Origin: Cellulomonas chitinilytica
GTDB taxonomy: Bacteria; Actinomycetota; Actinomycetes; Actinomycetales; Cellulomonadaceae
Reading direction: 5' to 3'
NCBI RefSeq assembly: GCF_016862675.1
Contig: NZ_BONK01000002.1
Coordinates: 372,001 to 436,000, forward strand
Length of the DNA stretch: 64,000 nucleotides
Of the stretch, positions 26,260 to 34,512 are shown piece after piece. Each line of letters opens with the position of its first letter. Position 1 is the first letter of the stretch. The notes beneath the pieces are model-generated. The model had not been told where the DNA came from, ran no database searches, and saw only the letters and a list, made by a program, of their open reading frames with translations. The translations under genes were made by a program, and so were the position numbers.

Positions 26260-26919
26260 TCAGCGAGAGGTCTGGATCTCGACGTGCACCGGGCGCGCGG
26301 CCTGGATCTCGACCGGCGGGAGGTGCTTGGCCGGCAGCGTGCGCGGACGCCACGGCTCGCGCGTCTCCTCGAACTGCGAGATCTCGTCGGCGTGCTGCAG
26401 CGTCAGGCCGATGTCGTCGAGCCCCTCGAGCAGGCGCCAGCGCGTGTAGTCGTCGACCTGGAACGGCACGACCACGTCGTCGCACGTGATCGTGCGCGCC
26501 TCGAGGTCGACCGTGACCTCGGTGCCCGGCCGGGTCTCGAGGATCTTCCAGATGAGCTCGATGTCCTCCTGCGACGCCTGCGCGGCGAGCAGCCCCTGCT
26601 TGCCGGAGTTGCCGCGGAAGATGTCCGCGAACCGCGCCGAGATGACGACCTTGAACCCGTAGTCCTTGAGCGCCCACACGGCGTGCTCGCGCGACGAGCC
26701 GGTGCCGAAGTCGGGGCCGGCCACGAGGACGGAGCCCGCCGAGTACGCCTCCTGGTTGAGGACGAACGTCGGGTCACCGCGCCAGGCGGCGAACAGCGCG
26801 TCCTCGAACCCGGTGCGCGTCACGCGCTTGAGGTAGACGGCCGGGATGATCTGGTCCGTGTCGACGTTGCTGCGCCGCAGCGGGACGCCGACGCCGGTGT
26901 GCTGGGTGAACTTCTCCAT
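26260..26919 (-). CDS. leuD: 3-isopropylmalate dehydratase small subunit
   Basis: The swivel-domain subunit of isopropylmalate isomerase in leucine synthesis. The 219-residue protein starts [26 protein letters not shown] and contains [17 protein letters not shown] and SKQGLL-type [15 protein letters not shown]-terminal extension of ~25 residues follows the core. It lies 20 bp downstream of leuC and forms the enzyme with it. Confidence 0.96.
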   Translation of the reverse strand: MEKFTQHTGVGVPLRRSNVDTDQIIPAVYLKRVTRTGFEDALFAAWRGDPTFVLNQEAYSAGSVLVAGPDFGTGSSREHAVWALKDYGFKVVISARFADIFRGNSGKQGLLAAQASQEDIELIWKILETRPGTEVTVDLEARTITCDDVVVPFQVDDYTRWRLLEGLDDIGLTLQHADEISQFEETREPWRPRTLPAKHLPPVEIQAARPVHVEIQTSR

Positions 26920-26939
26920 CAGTCTTCTCGCTTCCTTGG

Positions 26940-28394
26940 TCAGACCGTCTGGAGGTCGGTGAGCGGGCTGCCGTCGGGGGCGACGACGTCGGGGCCCAGG
27001 TCGGCGACCGACGAGAGCGTGCCGCGGATGGCCGTCGCGGCCGCGACGAGCGGCGAGACGAGGTGCGTGCGTCCGCCCTTGCCCTGCCGGCCCTCGAAGT
27101 TGCGGTTCGACGTCGAGGCGGACCGCTCCCCCGGCGCGAGCTGGTCGGGGTTCATGCCCAGACACATCGAGCAGCCGGCGTTGCGCCACTCGGCACCGAA
27201 GTCGAGGAAGATCTTGTCGAGCCCCTCGGCCTCGGCCTGCAGGCGGACCCGCGCGGACGCGGGCACCACGAGCACGCGCACCTCGTCGGCCTTGTGCTTG
27301 CCCTGGACGAGCTTGGCGACCGAGCGCAGGTCCTCGATGCGGCCGTTGGTGCACGAGCCGATGAAGACCGTGTCGACCTTGATCTCGCGCAGCGGCTGGC
27401 CGGGCGTGAGGCCCATGTACTCGATGGCGCGCTCGGCGGCGACGCGCTCGTTCGCGTCGGCGATCTCCTCGGGCACCGGGACGGACCCGGACAGCGGCAG
27501 GCCCTGGCCCGGGTTGGTGCCCCACGTGACGAACGGCTCGAGGTCCGACGCCTCGAGGACGACCTCGACGTCGAACTGCGCGTCGTCGTCGGAGCGCAGC
27601 GTCTTCCAGTACTCGACGGCGGCGTCCCAGTCGGCACCCTCGGGCGCGTGCGGGCGGCCCTTCAGGTAGTCGAACGTGGTCTGGTCCGGCGCGATCATGC
27701 CGGCGCGCGCGCCCGCCTCGATCGACATGTTGCAGACCGTCATGCGGGCTTCCATGGACAGCGCCCGGATGGCCTCGCCGCGGTACTCGAGCACGTAGCC
27801 CTGGCCGCCCCCGGTGCCGATCTTGGCGATGATCGCCAGGATGATGTCCTTGCTGGTCGCACCCGAGGGCAGCTCGCCGTCCACGGTGATCGCCATCGTC
27901 TTGAACGGCGCGAGCGGCAGCGTCTGGGTGGCGAGCACGTGCTCGACCTCGCTGGTGCCGATGCCGAACGCGAGCGCACCGAACGCGCCGTGGGTCGACG
28001 TGTGCGAGTCGCCGCAGACGACCGTCAGGCCCGGCTGGGTCAGGCCGAGCTGCGGGCCGACCTGGTGGACGATGCCCTGGTCGGCGTCGCCGAGCGAGTG
28101 GATCCGGACGCCGAACTCCGCGGCGTTGCGGCGCAGCGTCTCGATCTGGGTGCGGCTCGTCGTGTCGGCGATCGGCCGGTCGATGTCGAGCGTGGGGGTG
28201 TTGTGGTCCTCGGTCGCGAGCGTGAGGTCCGGGCGGCGCACGGGGCGGCCCGCGAGCCGCAGACCCTCGAACGCCTGCGGGCTCGTCACCTCGTGGACGA
28301 GGTGGAGATCGATGTAGAGAAGGTCCGGCACACCGTCCGTGCCACGGCGCACGACATGTGCGTCCCAGACCTTCTCCGCCAACGTGCCGGCCAT
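26940..28394 (-). CDS. leuC: 3-isopropylmalate dehydratase large subunit
   Basis: The catalytic [4Fe-4S] aconitase-type subunit, 484 residues. Visible are [35 protein letters not shown], and the cluster cysteines in FIGSCTNGR and CSMCLG. ATG follows AGGACCGAGA. Divergent iclR begins 97 bp away, and the shared region carries a palindrome and a hairpin, so regulation by the divergent gene is likely. Confidence 0.97.
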   Translation of the reverse strand: MAGTLAEKVWDAHVVRRGTDGVPDLLYIDLHLVHEVTSPQAFEGLRLAGRPVRRPDLTLATEDHNTPTLDIDRPIADTTSRTQIETLRRNAAEFGVRIHSLGDADQGIVHQVGPQLGLTQPGLTVVCGDSHTSTHGAFGALAFGIGTSEVEHVLATQTLPLAPFKTMAITVDGELPSGATSKDIILAIIAKIGTGGGQGYVLEYRGEAIRALSMEARMTVCNMSIEAGARAGMIAPDQTTFDYLKGRPHAPEGADWDAAVEYWKTLRSDDDAQFDVEVVLEASDLEPFVTWGTNPGQGLPLSGSVPVPEEIADANERVAAERAIEYMGLTPGQPLREIKVDTVFIGSCTNGRIEDLRSVAKLVQGKHKADEVRVLVVPASARVRLQAEAEGLDKIFLDFGAEWRNAGCSMCLGMNPDQLAPGERSASTSNRNFEGRQGKGGRTHLVSPLVAAATAIRGTLSSVADLGPDVVAPDGSPLTDLQTV

Positions 28395-28417
28395 GTTCTC
28401 GGTCCTGTTCTCCTAGT

Positions 28418-28438
28418 CCGGGAGGGGGTAGTTCCCGG
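28418..28438 (-). promoter_or_regulatory. Hairpin in the leuC leader
   Basis: CCGGGA and TCCCGG form a six-base-pair stem around a nine-base loop, about 25 bp upstream of leuC. It could be an operator half or a weak attenuator. No leader peptide was found. Confidence 0.3.
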
Positions 28439-28461
28439 GTTCGTAGGCCGACCTGCTTGCA

Positions 28462-28476
28462 TCTCAGCCTTCGAGA
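28462..28476. promoter_or_regulatory. Candidate operator between leuC and iclR
   Basis: TCTC-N7-GAGA forms a short palindrome just upstream of the candidate iclR -10. Position and symmetry suit an IclR/NdgR dimer controlling both divergent genes. Confidence 0.35.
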
Positions 28477-28479
28477 CGC

Positions 28480-28485
28480 CAATAT
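28480..28485 (+). promoter_or_regulatory. iclR -10 element (leaderless)
   Basis: CAATAT lies six bases before the ATG at 28492. TTGCAT at 28457-28462 sits 17 bases upstream as a -35, so this is the best two-box promoter in the window. Confidence 0.5.
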
Positions 28486-28491
28486 CGACCT

Positions 28492-29211
28492 ATGGACAAC
28501 TCTAGCGGAGTCGGCGTCCTGGACAAGGCCGCGTCGGTTCTCAGTGCGCTCGAGGCCGGTCCGGCCACGCTTGCGCAGCTCGTCACCGCCACCCATCTTG
28601 CTCGCCCGACAGCCCATCGGCTGGCGGTCGCGCTCGAGCACCACCGTCTCGTCGCCCGCGACATGCAGGGCCGGTTCGTGCTCGGGCCCCGCCTGTCGGA
28701 GCTCGCGACCGCCGCCGGCGAGGACCGTCTCCTCGCCGCCGCCGGGCCCGTGCTCGCGGCGCTGCGCGACCACACCGGCGAGAGCGCCCAGCTCTACCGC
28801 CGCCAGGGTGACCTGCGCATCTGTGTGGCCGCGGCGGAGCGGCCGATCGGTCTGCGCGACTCCATCCCGGTGGGCGCGACCCTGACCATGCAGGCCGGCT
28901 CCGCCGCGCAGATCCTGCTCGCCTGGGAGGAGCCCGACCGGCTCCACCGCGGCCTGCAGGGCGCCAAGTTCACGGCGACGATCCTGTCCGGCGTCCGTCG
29001 CCGGGGCTGGGCGCAGTCCGTGTCGGAGCGCGAGGTCGGCGTCGCGTCCGTGTCCGCGCCCGTGCGTGGGCCGTCGGGACGCGTCGTCGCCGCCGTCTCG
29101 GTCTCCGGACCGCTCGAGCGCCTCTCGCGGCAGCCCGGCCGCCTGCACGCGTCCGCCGTCGTGTCCGCCGCGAACCGGCTCACCGAGGTCCTGCGCCGCA
29201 CCGCGGACTGA
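28492..29211 (+). CDS. IclR-family regulator, NdgR/LtbR-like
   Basis: A 239-residue transcription factor. The winged helix ([39 protein letters not shown]) is followed by an IclR effector domain ([24 protein letters not shown]). In Streptomyces and Corynebacterium the orthologous regulator is divergent from leuCD and represses it, and the same layout is seen here. Leucine pathway control is thus well supported by context. Confidence 0.92.
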   Translation: MDNSSGVGVLDKAASVLSALEAGPATLAQLVTATHLARPTAHRLAVALEHHRLVARDMQGRFVLGPRLSELATAAGEDRLLAAAGPVLAALRDHTGESAQLYRRQGDLRICVAAAERPIGLRDSIPVGATLTMQAGSAAQILLAWEEPDRLHRGLQGAKFTATILSGVRRRGWAQSVSEREVGVASVSAPVRGPSGRVVAAVSVSGPLERLSRQPGRLHASAVVSAANRLTEVLRRTAD

Positions 29212-29222
29212 TCTCGTCCCGC

Positions 29223-29262
29223 GCCGCGGTCGCCTGCCGGTCCAGTCGGCGGCGACCGCGGC
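29223..29262 (+). terminator. iclR terminator hairpin
   Basis: GCCGCGGTCGCC-T-GCCG pairs with CGGCGGCGACCGCGGC around a seven-base loop, with one bulged T. It begins 12 bp after the iclR stop. Confidence 0.6.
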
Positions 29263-29456
29263 GGCGGCGGGCCGTCGTCTCGCCGTGGGCGCCGGTCGAC
29301 ACGCTTCACCCGTCCGGCCTACGGGCCGGCCTCCGCGCCGGCCCGTGGTTCACCCGGGGCATGGGGCCCGGAACCGGCGCGGCACCGGGCACATCGGCAC
29401 GGGCCGCGCGGGCGGCATGGAACGCACTGGCCGCACGACATGCACGGAGGAACGAC

Positions 29457-29488
29457 GAAGGCCCGGTCACCGTGGTGACCGGGCCTTC
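29457..29488. terminator. Bidirectional hairpin after tRNA-Glu
   Basis: GAAGGCCCGGTCACC and GGTGACCGGGCCTTC are perfect complements across a two-base loop. It lies just 3' of tRNA-Glu on the minus strand and is followed by TTCT on the plus strand. Confidence 0.75.
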
Positions 29489-29493
29489 TTCTG

Positions 29494-29566
29494 TACCCCC
29501 GACCGGATTCGAACCGGCGCTACCGCCGTGAGAGGGCGGCGTGCTAGGCCGCTACACAACGGGGGC
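29494..29566 (-). tRNA. tRNA-Glu (CUC)
   Basis: A 73-nt gene, CCA not fully encoded. The acceptor GCCCCCG pairs with CGGGGGT (G-U at 1:72). The anticodon stem CCGCC/GGCGG encloses the loop CTCTCAC with anticodon CUC. The T arm GGTTCGAATCC is canonical. Confidence 0.95.
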
Positions 29567-29659
29567 CTATCAGCCGCGAGACCCGTAGGCCTCGCTTACC
29601 GAGTGAACACTTTACCCGATGCTCCGAGGGACTCGGACCGCGGGTCAGCGGTGCTCGCG

Positions 29660-29731
29660 CTGGGGTACCAGGACTCGAACCTAGACTAACTGAACCAGAA
29701 TCAGTCGTGCTGCCAATTACACCATACCCCA
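29660..29731 (-). tRNA. tRNA-Gln (CUG)
   Basis: A 72-nt gene. The acceptor TGGGGTA pairs with TACCCCA, with G as discriminator, and the T arm GGTTCGAGTCC is canonical. The anticodon stem ACTGA/TCAGT encloses TTCTGGT with anticodon CUG. It is 93 bp upstream of tRNA-Glu and probably cotranscribed with it. Confidence 0.95.
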
Positions 29732-29927
29732 TGGGGGTATGACCTCCGGTGCTCGTCGGACGCCTCACGAGGCCATCCGCCGCCCACCCGGACGTCGTAC
29801 CGGCGGTGAACACTACCCGAGCGTGACGGCAGCGGTCCAACTGGGAGCGCCCACGGCCGCCATTCGTGACGAACACCACCCGCTCCCGCACGTCCCCGAG
29901 CAGCCGGGCACCCGTGCGGCGCTCACG

Positions 29928-30383
29928 TCAGCGCGGGATCCGGCCGAGCTCCGACGCGTCGTACCAGAGCAGGTCACGCTCGTCGAGAGCGTCCAGGGCC
30001 GCCTCGTCGCCGTCCGCGGCACGGCGCACGTCCTCCCGAGCCGCGGGCTCGTCGACGTGCACGCACGCCACGTCGTCGCGGCCGAGATCGTCGAGCAGGT
30101 CCACCGCACTCGGGACCACGTCCTCGTCCACGACCGTGACCACCGCGCGCTCGGGCACGTCCACCGAGACGACGACCCGCAGTCGCGGTGCGTCCGGGCG
30201 GTCCGCGAGCAGCACCAGCGAGTCGTCCGCCGCCGCCAGCTGCGCGAGGAACTCCAGGCCCTCGTCGTCCTCGTCGGGTATCGCCGCACGCAAGGCGGGT
30301 GTCACGGCGTGCGCACGACGGGCAGCCAGCGTGAACGTCGCGGACCCGAGCTCGTCGAGCGTGGCGGGGAGGTAGATGCGCAC
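29928..30383 (-). CDS. Conserved actinobacterial protein (DUF6912-like)
   Basis: A 151-residue acidic soluble protein without membrane or catalytic motifs. The N-terminus VRIYLPATLDEL and HAVTPALRAAIPDEDDEGLE match a small actinobacterial family I recall as DUF6912. Its function is unknown. The GTG start has CAGACT seven bases upstream. It lies 94 bp downstream of the CpaE-like gene, in the same direction. Confidence 0.75.
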   Translation of the reverse strand: MRIYLPATLDELGSATFTLAARRAHAVTPALRAAIPDEDDEGLEFLAQLAAADDSLVLLADRPDAPRLRVVVSVDVPERAVVTVVDEDVVPSAVDLLDDLGRDDVACVHVDEPAAREDVRRAADGDEAALDALDERDLLWYDASELGRIPR

Positions 30384-30477
30384 GGTCCCCAGTCTGCCCG
30401 GTCGAGCACGCCCGCGACGTCGGGACCCCGCCGGACGCGCCGCGCAGCCGGTCGGAGCCGCACCGTGGCGGCCGTCG

Positions 30478-31740
30478 TCATCCTGCCGGCGCACCCACCG
30501 GTGCCAGCGCATGCTCGACACGCGCCGCCACGACGGCCAGTGCACGCCGCGCCGGCGACCCGGGGACCGCCTCACGCAGCGTCCGCGCCTCCAGCAGGGC
30601 CGCGTCCAGCGCTGGGCGGTCCTCGGCCACCAGGCACGCGTCCGTCACCCCCGCGTACCGGGCGAGCGCCTGCGCGACGGCCTCCGCGGGGCGCGGTCCC
30701 GCGACCGACGCACGGACCCGGTTGACGACCACGAGCCGCGACGTGCCGAGCCCCAGGTCGGTGAGCTCCCCCAGGCCGCGGACGAGCCGCTGGATCCCGA
30801 CGGGATCGCCCGTCCCGACCACCACGACCAGGTCCGCCGCCTCCAGGGCGCTGAGGGTCGCGGCGTTCCGCCGGGGCGCGCGGGTGTCGTAGCTGAGGAC
30901 CTCGTCCTGCTCCAGGCAGAAGCCGCAGTCGACGACCGTCCACCGGGCGAGCGACCGGGCCACCGACCACACGGGCTCGAGCGACGACGACGGCAGCTCC
31001 GGCCAGCGGTCGGCACGCGAGATGCCCGACAGGACGCGCAGCCCGGGTGCGATCGACGGCGAGAGCCGGGCCAGGGTCGTCAGGTCGAGCGTGCCCTGAC
31101 CGGCGGCGCGGGCGGCCGCCGCGAGCCCGGGAGCCTCGTCGAGCATCCCCACCACCTGGGCGACGCAGCCGCCGTACGTGTCGGCGTCCACAAGGAGCGT
31201 CGGCGCCCCCGCCGCGAGCTCCGTCGCCACGTTCACCGCGACGGTCGTCCGGCCCGGCGCTCCCGTGGGACCCCACACGGCGACGACCGAGCCCCGCTCC
31301 GGCAAGGGCACGGGGGCGGCGGCCGGGCCTGCAGCCTGCAGCACCGGCAGCTCACGGGTGCGGTCGTCGACGGCCGCGTCCAGGACCCGCAGGGCGTCGC
31401 GGACGACCCCCGACGCACCCACCTCGTCACCCGGCGCATCGACGACGAGGTCCGCGCCGAACGACGTCAGCCGCTCGGCGAGCCACGGCCTGGCCGGGTC
31501 CGCCACGCCCACGACCCGCACGCCGGCACGGTGCAGCAGCTCGACCGACTCGCGGTCGAGCTCGTCGAGGTCCACGGAGACGACCGCCAGCGTGCCGAGA
31601 CCGGCCTCCGCCGCCGCAAGGAGCTCGGTGAGGTCGGCGCAGCGTCGCGTGACGCTCAGCCGCCCTCCCGAGCCTTCCATCGCCTGGACCAGGATCGACT
31701 CCGCGACGCCCTGGACGGCGCACAGCACCCCGACGGCCAC
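30478..31740 (-). CDS. CpaE-like MinD/ParA-type ATPase with altered P-loop
   Basis: A 420-residue protein. An N-terminal receiver-like region (about 1-125) precedes a SIMIBI ATPase domain. The P-loop GPTGAPGRTT (157-166) has Arg164 where the catalytic Lys is expected, so ATP hydrolysis may be weak or lost. LLVDADTYGG and WTVVDCGF are the further nucleotide motifs. CpaE proteins place Flp/Tad pili, and some family members also lack the Lys. The GTG starts one base after the SAF gene stop. No TadA ATPase, secretin or pilin lies nearby. Confidence 0.8.
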   Translation of the reverse strand: MAVGVLCAVQGVAESILVQAMEGSGGRLSVTRRCADLTELLAAAEAGLGTLAVVSVDLDELDRESVELLHRAGVRVVGVADPARPWLAERLTSFGADLVVDAPGDEVGASGVVRDALRVLDAAVDDRTRELPVLQAAGPAAAPVPLPERGSVVAVWGPTGAPGRTTVAVNVATELAAGAPTLLVDADTYGGCVAQVVGMLDEAPGLAAAARAAGQGTLDLTTLARLSPSIAPGLRVLSGISRADRWPELPSSSLEPVWSVARSLARWTVVDCGFCLEQDEVLSYDTRAPRRNAATLSALEAADLVVVVGTGDPVGIQRLVRGLGELTDLGLGTSRLVVVNRVRASVAGPRPAEAVAQALARYAGVTDACLVAEDRPALDAALLEARTLREAVPGSPARRALAVVAARVEHALAPVGAPAG

Positions 31741-31741
31741 G

Positions 31742-32455
31742 TCAGCCGCCCGACCCGGGCAGCGGGACGACGTCGACGGTACCGTCCGCGGACAGCGCCG
31801 CGAGCACCCCGGGCAGCGCGTCCGTCGGGACCAGGACCTGCACCGTCGCGGCACCGGTCGCGGCGAAGCCTCCGTCGGGACGCGTGACCTCGGCGACCGT
31901 GAGCCCTGTCGCGAGCGGGTGCGGTCGTGCGCTGTCGGCCGCCTCGGCGTCGGCGGCGTCCACCGCTGCGTCGTCCACCGGCTCGTCGCCCGCCCCGGCG
32001 GAGTCCGACGGCGTGAACCACAGGTCGACGAGCGCCCCCACCGTCACCGCCTTCGCCGGGGGCCGCACGAGACCGATCGCGACCGGCCTGACGTCGACGT
32101 CCGCCGCGTCACCGATCGCCGCCCGCGGGACGAGCTCCCCCGCGCCGACCGTCCGCAGGGCGGTGCCGTCGGTGGGCAGGGGCTCCTCGGCGGACAGGTA
32201 GCGCCCGACGTCGACCGAGCCCAGCCGCACGTCGACGACCGCGAGCGCACCGGCCTCGACCCGCTGGCCCGCCACGATCGCGTCGCGGGCCACGTACACC
32301 GGTACCGTCCGCTGCGCCGTCCGTACCGCCCAGGAACCCAGCACCACCGACGCGGCCACCATGGCGACGCCCGCGAGCAGGCGCGGGTCTCGCCAGCCGG
32401 GTCGGCGCAGCCGGGGCGCGACCGGCGCCGGCAGGTCGAGCACGCTGGTGTTCAT
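31742..32455 (-). CDS. SAF-domain membrane protein (CpaB/FlgA-like)
   Basis: A 237-residue protein with one transmembrane segment (about residues 30-48) and an extracytoplasmic SAF domain (VPVYVARDAIVAGQRVEAGAL, LVPRAAIG). Such domains occur in CpaB pilus-assembly proteins and flagellar chaperones. ATG follows GGGGGA at good spacing. It forms a two-gene unit with the CpaE-like ATPase; both would act at the inner membrane. Confidence 0.78.
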   Translation of the reverse strand: MNTSVLDLPAPVAPRLRRPGWRDPRLLAGVAMVAASVVLGSWAVRTAQRTVPVYVARDAIVAGQRVEAGALAVVDVRLGSVDVGRYLSAEEPLPTDGTALRTVGAGELVPRAAIGDAADVDVRPVAIGLVRPPAKAVTVGALVDLWFTPSDSAGAGDEPVDDAAVDAADAEAADSARPHPLATGLTVAEVTRPDGGFAATGAATVQVLVPTDALPGVLAALSADGTVDVVPLPGSGG

Positions 32456-32574
32456 CTGGTCCCCCGTCGTCCCGAGCACCGCCGCAGAGTCCCGCGACGT
32501 GCGCCATCCTGCCCGGACGAACCGGGGCGCTGCGGAAGCATTGTGGACAACCCGGGCACCGCGCCATCGCGTGC

Positions 32575-32580
32575 CACACT
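32575..32580 (+). promoter_or_regulatory. -10 element of the BldC-like gene (leaderless)
   Basis: CACACT lies exactly six bases before the ATG at 32587. The match to TANNNT is partial. Confidence 0.35.
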
Positions 32581-32586
32581 GCGGGC

Positions 32587-32814
32587 ATGGCCTCGAGGTT
32601 CCTCACGCTCGCCGACGTCACCGAGATCCTCAACATCTCGGCACCGCAGGCGTACGCGCTCGTGCGCTCGGGCGAGCTGCCCGCGATCCAGATCGGCGGC
32701 CGCGGCATCTGGCGCGTCGAGTCGGCCGAGCTGGAGAACTACATCCAGCGGATGTACGAGCAGACCCGGGAGCGCGCGGCGTCGCAGACGGACGCACGGG
32801 ACCACGCGTCCTGA
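32587..32814 (+). CDS. BldC-like MerR-type helix-turn-helix protein
   Basis: A 75-residue small DNA-binding protein, nearly all winged helix: FLTLADVTEILNISAPQAYALVRSGELPAIQIGGRGIWRVESAELENYI. It lacks the MerR effector domain, as in Streptomyces BldC and excisionase-like proteins. BldC binds direct repeats cooperatively in a head-to-tail manner. It is divergent from the SAF/CpaE pair and may control it. An isolated phage excisionase is less likely because no integrase is present. Confidence 0.85.
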   Translation: MASRFLTLADVTEILNISAPQAYALVRSGELPAIQIGGRGIWRVESAELENYIQRMYEQTRERAASQTDARDHAS

Positions 32815-32849
32815 GGCGCGTCGCATGATCCGGCGCGATGCGGCGCGGG

Positions 32850-33374
32850 TCAGCCTGAGCGGACGGCGGCGAGCGTCGCGAACGGCATCGTCCACAGCCG
32901 CCCGGCGTGCTCCTGCGTCGCGCCGACCTCCAGGTGGTCCGACCAGACGCGCTCGATCCGGCCGACGACCTCGGCCCCCCGCGCGCTGACGCGCACCGTC
33001 ACCCGGTCCCGCGCGAGCGCCCGGAGCGCGTGACCGAGCCCGAGCCTGCGCTCCGCGGCGCCCACCGGTGGTGCCCCGTGCGCGACGAGGCCGCTCACGG
33101 CAGCGACCGCGCCGACCGGCACCAGCACCTGCTGGACAGGCGAGGGAGCGACCAGCAGCCACTCGGTTGCGCTGTCGACGAGCTCGCCCTCGATGCCCTC
33201 GCCCGTCTGCACGAGCAGCCGGACCCGGGATCCGCGTGAGGCCCGGACGCGATCGGCGAGCCCGACCGTCGCTCGCTCGGCCCGCGTGAGCTCGGCGACC
33301 TGGACGTGCCGCTCCGCGGCGCGAGCCGCGTCGAGCTGGGCCTCCATGTCCGCGAACACCGCCTCCCACCGCAC
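32850..33374 (-). CDS. Hypothetical actinobacterial protein
   Basis: A 174-residue soluble protein, not recognised. An N-terminal helix (VRWEAVFADMEAQLDAARAAER) is followed by a beta-rich region with VRLLVQTGEGIEGELVDSATEWLLV, reminiscent of a small barrel. No catalytic residues are evident. GTG 33374 was chosen because TACGGT lies exactly six bases upstream and related actinobacterial proteins start with this tryptophan-containing helix. Longer starts at 33482 or 33494 are possible. Confidence 0.65.
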   Translation of the reverse strand: MRWEAVFADMEAQLDAARAAERHVQVAELTRAERATVGLADRVRASRGSRVRLLVQTGEGIEGELVDSATEWLLVAPSPVQQVLVPVGAVAAVSGLVAHGAPPVGAAERRLGLGHALRALARDRVTVRVSARGAEVVGRIERVWSDHLEVGATQEHAGRLWTMPFATLAAVRSG

Positions 33375-33380
33375 CCCGAC

Positions 33381-33386
33381 ACCGTA
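33381..33386 (-). promoter_or_regulatory. -10 element of the 174-residue protein gene (leaderless)
   Basis: TACGGT on the minus strand is six bases before the GTG at 33374. Confidence 0.45.
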
Positions 33387-33516
33387 GGGGCTGGCAGGGC
33401 CGGAGGCGGAGGCGTCCACAGACGCCCCGTGGGGCGCCGGCGCGTGCCGGGTCTCCCTCCACGGCTGGGACGGGGTGGACATCGAACCGGACATTCCGGT
33501 ACACCTAGCAACGCCA

Positions 33517-33539
33517 AGTTTCATCAAACTGCATCAAAC
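33517..33539. promoter_or_regulatory. AT-richer operator-like region with repeats
   Basis: CATCAAAC occurs at 33522-33529 and again at 33532-33539, a direct repeat of 10-bp period. The palindrome AGTTT-CATC-AAACT (33517-33530) overlaps it. The base composition is markedly less GC-rich than its surroundings. It lies 20-40 bp before the LysM gene. Confidence 0.5.
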
Positions 33540-33558
33540 GACACAGGGGGCCATCGAA

Positions 33559-34512
33559 ATGCGCCAACAGCACCACGAGGCGGTTCGGACGCCAGCGAGG
33601 TCCTCCTGGCGATCCGTGGGCCTCCTCACCACCGCGGTCGGCCTGTGCGGCGCCCTCGCGGTCGTGCTCGTGGCGCACCTGACCGAGGTCCTGTCCGCGG
33701 CCCGCGGGCCCTGGCGCGTCGACACGCTCGTCGACCTGGGCGTGTCCGCGACAGGGGCCGTCGTGGTCGTCTGGCTCGGGGGATCCACGCTCCTCGCGCT
33801 GGCGTGCCTCACGGCGCGGGCAGCGGGTGCGACGTGGCGCTCCGGCGAGCGGGTCGTCCTGCGGTGCGCGCCGACCGTCGTCCGCCGTGCGCTCGTCCTC
33901 GCGGTCGGCGCAGGTCTCGGGCTCGGCGTCAGCACGACCGCCATGGCGGCCGAGCCGACCTCGGGGCCCCCGACCGCGACATCCGTCTCGGCGTCCGCAG
34001 GGACCGATCTCGACCTCGGCTGGACCGTCACCGCCCCGGACGGCGCAGCCGGGCCGACCGCCACGGGCTCCTCCGAGCCTGCCGGGGCCCGGTCCGGGGC
34101 CGCGCCGGCCGCCGTCGACAGCGGCACCGCTGCTCCCTCGCCGACCGGCGCGCCCGACCAGCCCTCTCCCGAGCCCGCCCGCGACGTCGAGCCGCCCTCG
34201 GCCCCGTCGGCATCGGCCGCCGCCGGCGCACCGGCGCCCGCGCCGACCCCCACCACGCACCTGCTCACGACGCCCGTCCGCCCGACCGCCGACGCGGGGC
34301 CCGGCACGGTCGTCGTCGTCCGGGGGGACAGCCTCTGGCGGATCGCCGCACGGCACCTGTCGCCCGGAGCGGACGACGCGCAGGTCGCCGCCGCCTGGCC
34401 CACGTGGTACGCGGCCAACGCCGACGTCATCGGCCCCGACCCCGGGGCGCTGCTCCCCGGCCAGGTCCTCGTCGTGCCGGCGACCCCCACGGCGGACGGG
34501 GCGCACGCATGA
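33559..34512 (+). CDS. LysM-domain membrane protein
   Basis: A 317-residue envelope protein. Two membrane segments (about residues 18-42 and 58-84) and a third hydrophobic stretch (about 107-128, ending AMAAEP like a signal-peptidase site) precede a ~110-residue Pro/Ala/Ser-rich extracellular linker. A C-terminal LysM domain (GTVVVVRGDSLWRIAARHL ... LLPGQVLVVP) should bind peptidoglycan. ATG follows AGGGGG. The stop overlaps the next start (ATGA), pairing it with the Rv3235-like protein. Confidence 0.85.
   Translation: MRQQHHEAVRTPARSSWRSVGLLTTAVGLCGALAVVLVAHLTEVLSAARGPWRVDTLVDLGVSATGAVVVVWLGGSTLLALACLTARAAGATWRSGERVVLRCAPTVVRRALVLAVGAGLGLGVSTTAMAAEPTSGPPTATSVSASAGTDLDLGWTVTAPDGAAGPTATGSSEPAGARSGAAPAAVDSGTAAPSPTGAPDQPSPEPARDVEPPSAPSASAAAGAPAPAPTPTTHLLTTPVRPTADAGPGTVVVVRGDSLWRIAARHLSPGADDAQVAAAWPTWYAANADVIGPDPGALLPGQVLVVPATPTADGAHA

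Noticed and set aside
29725-29738. CATACCCC/GGGGTATG inverted repeat at the 5' end of tRNA-Gln
   Set aside because: It mostly reflects the tRNA acceptor sequence beside a similar GGGGGTAT. No separate function is supported.
32587-32814. Phage excisionase and prophage remnant
   Set aside because: The 75-residue protein is excisionase-like, but no integrase, att-like repeat or other phage gene lies nearby. A BldC-like regulator fits better.
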